In this document: in pieces, positions 61,141 through 64,000 of the stretch | Layout of the letters: every line of letters begins with the position of its first letter | How positions within the stretch are numbered: the first letter of the stretch is position 1 | NCBI GenBank assembly: GCA_029207755.1 | Contig: JARCOQ010000003.1 | Span: forward strand, 100,245,982-100,309,981 | From: Chamaea fasciata | Taxonomy: Eukaryota; Chordata; Aves; Passeriformes; Sylviidae | DNA: 64,000 nt | Direction of reading: 5' to 3' | Program-made: the position numbers and the translations under genes | Notes under the pieces: generated by a model | The model's database searches: none | Told to the model about the DNA's origin: nothing | Seen by the model: only the letters and a program-made list of their open reading frames with translations

Positions 61141-63484
61141 AGATTCAGTAGAGATGTCCAGATTGTAGTAGTCAGGTATGTGATGGGATATGGATTGGTT
61201 TGCTGCCCTGGGCACAGGCACAGCAACAATGTCTTTCCCAAAGGTTGCAGTTGCCTGTTCTTAAACCAGTCCCACCAAATGTTTGTCCTGTTTTCAAAAT
61301 GTTCTGCATTGGAAATTTCACATCTTCCTGAGGAAGTTCCACTTTTTAATTACCCTTAGAGCATGCCACCTAAATCAACTGGTTTTAGAGCATGTTGAAT
61401 AGCACTTGCATCCCTTAGTAATTTGGCTGTGTGTGGATATCTAATCTATTATTCATTAATGTTGGGACACTTGATGAGACACCAGGTATTGCAAAATGAA
61501 AAAAGGCTCTTGGTTCCTTTTCAGCTTTTTATTTTGAAAAATTCAATAAAAGAAAAATGAAATGGTTAGGGGAAAACTGAGCTGTAAAAAAATCCCCAGA
61601 AAAACAAAAAACCAAGGCCATGCCACAAGGGGTACAATTACTGACTTTTCCAGTGGAATTAGGACATAGTCTGGTGTACCTGTATGAAAGAAGTGGATTA
61701 TCTAGACGACAGTGTGTTTGATCTAACTGTGGCATCCAGCAGAATGGGACTTTAAAGAATTAAGTTTGTTAGGTCAAACTTTGCTAAGTGAATAAATCAG
61801 TTAATAAGGGAGATTACCTAGCTATTCATTTTTGACTTCTTTTTCCAGATGATGATAAATTCTGAAAAATGGCTGTTGTCTTTAACAATCAAAAGAGTTG
61901 GAAGTTTTCTATGCTTTCTGGAAGGTGATGCTAGTTAGATTTACATTAAAAATTATACTAGAAAATACCTTTAATTTTATAATAGATGCAAAATGTAGAG
62001 CTGTGAAATGTCTTCTGGCAAAGGACAAAATTCAAATCATTTGAGAATCCTGACAGAAGCAGTACAGACTGTTCTCACTTGCAAGCTTAGATCAAAGGAT
62101 TCTGTATTTTCCCAGCACAAAAAAATTATTCTGTGCTGTGTCCACTAGCATGGTGTGAGAACAAGAGTTTTAATAAACTGAGTAAAATGAACAGGCAGGC
62201 ACTGGGGTTTAACCAATGATGTAAACTCCTGTTTACTGCTGAAGTTGCTGCTGCCTGTAAGTGAAAGACTTACTGGAGTGGCCAGAGTGAAGTGTTGCTC
62301 CAAAACCACATCCAGTCCCTCTGGGGTTTGAGGATTGTTGATTTCCTGGAGTGCTGACATGGCATGGACCAACTTTAGGTTCAGAGTACGAACTTAAAAA
62401 CCTCAGACTCCAAACAATCTCAGCTTTGGTTGGCATGTATAAAAGGTAGGATAGAGGCCTTACAGTCATCAAGAGTCTGATTTCTGAACTCTTCCCCATT
62501 TTAACTACAGCATCTTTTGTTCCCTACGTTTGAAAAACAAACCCATTTTTGTCAATTTCTTGGGGAAGTGGTGTTTATGTGATCAGTCTCCCAGTCTGTC
62601 TTTTAATTCCACAATGACTTTGTTGCTCATGCAAGGTTCAGCCCAGCTTGAGAGGAGTATCCATCACCAGTTCAGAGTTTGAATGTGGCACTTTTTTAAG
62701 GGATAAGAGATTTCCACTGTATGGGAGCAAGCTGTGCTGAGCTGTTTGGCCTCAGAGCTTGAGGATGGTGTCCAACTTTTTAAATTGGTGGATATAAAGA
62801 TAATCTTTGTGTCCAAAGCCAGGGCAGGCAGAGTAGCTAAGATTTGTTGTGAGCAAGAATAGTTGCAAAATTCTCTGTTTAGGATTTTAGGAGCCCAGCT
62901 GTGTAACTTGTAAAGAGGATGTGTGAGTCCTCATATTTGGATTGTCTGCCCAGAACTCTCCCAGATAGTGGGGTTTATATACTGTCTCAGCAGCTCTTTC
63001 TCCACCAAGGCAGACACAGATGTTTTACACCTAGAAATTTTGTTCAGGAGGCCAAGCATTAACTGGGGTGAGTAACTGGGTTATTTAGCTCAATAAGAGT
63101 GTTTGTTTTTGTGCTTTAGGTTGGAGAAATCCCCAGTAAAACTGAAATATTTTTCCACAGCAAAGGGGTGATTTAGAAAGTTTGTTTATATCTGCCACCC
63201 TGGAGGCTGACTTCTGAACTTAGGTTTGTGCCTGTGTCATGCCAGTTCTTTTAAGAGTTTAGATGGTGGCCCCCAAGATAGTTAGGACTTAGAAGCAGAG
63301 GCCAAGAAAACTAGTTTTTTTTATTCTTCAGAATATTCAGTTACTTTTTGGGGGCTATAGAGGAAACAGCTGAGATATTGGAAGTGCACAGTGGTAGGAC
63401 AAGGAAAATTCAGATTAGGTATTGTGAAGAAAATTTCCTCTGTGAGGACAGGGATACATAGGATCAGGAGAGCAGGAAGGCTGA

Positions 63485-63622
63485 GAAATCTCTGTCCTTG
63501 AAGGCACTGAAACGCTGCAGGACCAAGGTTGTGGGCAGCCTTGTCCAAACTGTCCCTCCTTTGAGTAGACATTTGGACCCAGGTGACCTTTAGAGGTCTG
63601 TTCCAACCAGTGGTTCTGTGAC
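63485..63622 (+). mobile_element. CR1 3'-end fragment, sense
   Basis: 'tctctgtccttgaaggcact' through 'gaggtctgttccaaccagtggttctgtgac' matches the last ~140 bp of CR1, including the characteristic tail. Confidence 0.7.
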
Positions 63623-64000
63623 ATGAGTTTCAGGTGCTGTTCCCTATTGAACAACTTGCCACTAGATTTGCATTCAGGAAGGCAATGTTTCTAGTGTACA
63701 GTAGGAGCCCAGAAGTGCTGATAACAGTTCAGTGCTGGAGAAAGAAATATAAATGACATTAAGGTTTTGTGTGTTGGTTTTCCGGTAGGTGTCACTTTCT
63801 GCATGCCTGAATTGAGGGCTGTGCAGAAAGATTTCTCCAAACACAATTTAGGGATTATTCTTCCGTTAGTTGACATCTGTCATGGTTTTGGCTGAGATAG
63901 AGGTTTCTTCTTAGTTGCTGGTATAGTGCTATGCTTGGGATTTAGGATGAGAATAATGTTGGTAACACACTGCCGGGTTAGGTGTTGCTGAGCAGTGCTT

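Larger units (their letters stand above)
59876..64000 (+). other. Putative LPIN1 intron, continued
   Basis: Intron-like sequence with two CR1 fragments and a 23-bp tandem duplication. No coding exon was recognised up to the window end. Confidence 0.4.

Noticed and set aside
56500..64000. LPIN1 coding exon 2
   Set aside because: No stretch coding the lipin N-terminus (MNYVGQLAGQ) was found; it must lie beyond the window.
1..64000. tRNA, rRNA, CRISPR, prokaryotic operon or phage features
   Set aside because: None seen. Intron structure and repeats show vertebrate nuclear DNA.

Overview
The window reads as nuclear DNA from a bird, most likely a songbird. It has large introns with canonical GT/AG sites, several truncated CR1 LINEs ending in the avian 'attctgtgatt'-type tail, and solo LTRs resembling passerine ERVs. 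It has no Alu or B1 SINEs and no bacterial-style operons. Nearly all short open frames here are chance frames. The real coding sequence is split over small exons, some too short to stand out as open frames.

Region 1 (about 880-17,430, + strand) is the 3' end of a GREB1-family gene. I call it GREB1 rather than the paralogue GREB1L, from the protein sequence as I remember it and from the absence of an ESCO1-like gene just downstream. Eleven exons from 1419 to 15869 join with matching phases into a 601-residue C-terminal part ending ...FLTGRHI-stop. A further upstream exon (880 to about 1019) is clear in sequence, but its donor does not match the phase of the next exon. Two extra frame-preserving segments (10021-10108 and 10269-10366) could form a cassette that the canonical protein lacks. 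The 3' UTR runs to an AATAAA at 17408 followed by GU-rich sequence. Introns hold an old CR1 with an AT-rich expansion and a second, antisense CR1.

Region 2 (about 17.6-55.9 kb) is a long intergenic stretch. It has a complete solo LTR with a perfect 5-bp target duplication (17607-18342), a second LTR with an internal 28-bp tandem duplication (about 40.5-40.94 kb), two long + strand CR1 copies, one old antisense CR1, a small isolated CpG cluster near 28 kb, and AT-rich stretches that look like conserved non-coding DNA. The mammalian neighbour NTSR2 is not recognisable. The most unusual element is a possible two-exon micro-gene (25221-25277 joined to 25437-25526) with good splice signals, coding 48 residues I do not recognise. 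A few other isolated exon-like open segments occur (26924, 31880, 45984, 47600).

Region 3 (about 55.98-64 kb) starts with a strong CpG island and a GC-rich non-coding first exon with a donor at 56298/56299. By order with mammals this is probably the promoter and first intron of LPIN1, but no LPIN1 coding exon lies in the window. The rest is intron-like, with a C21 tract, a minus-strand LTR with recognisable CAAT/TATA/AATAAA order, and two CR1 fragments.
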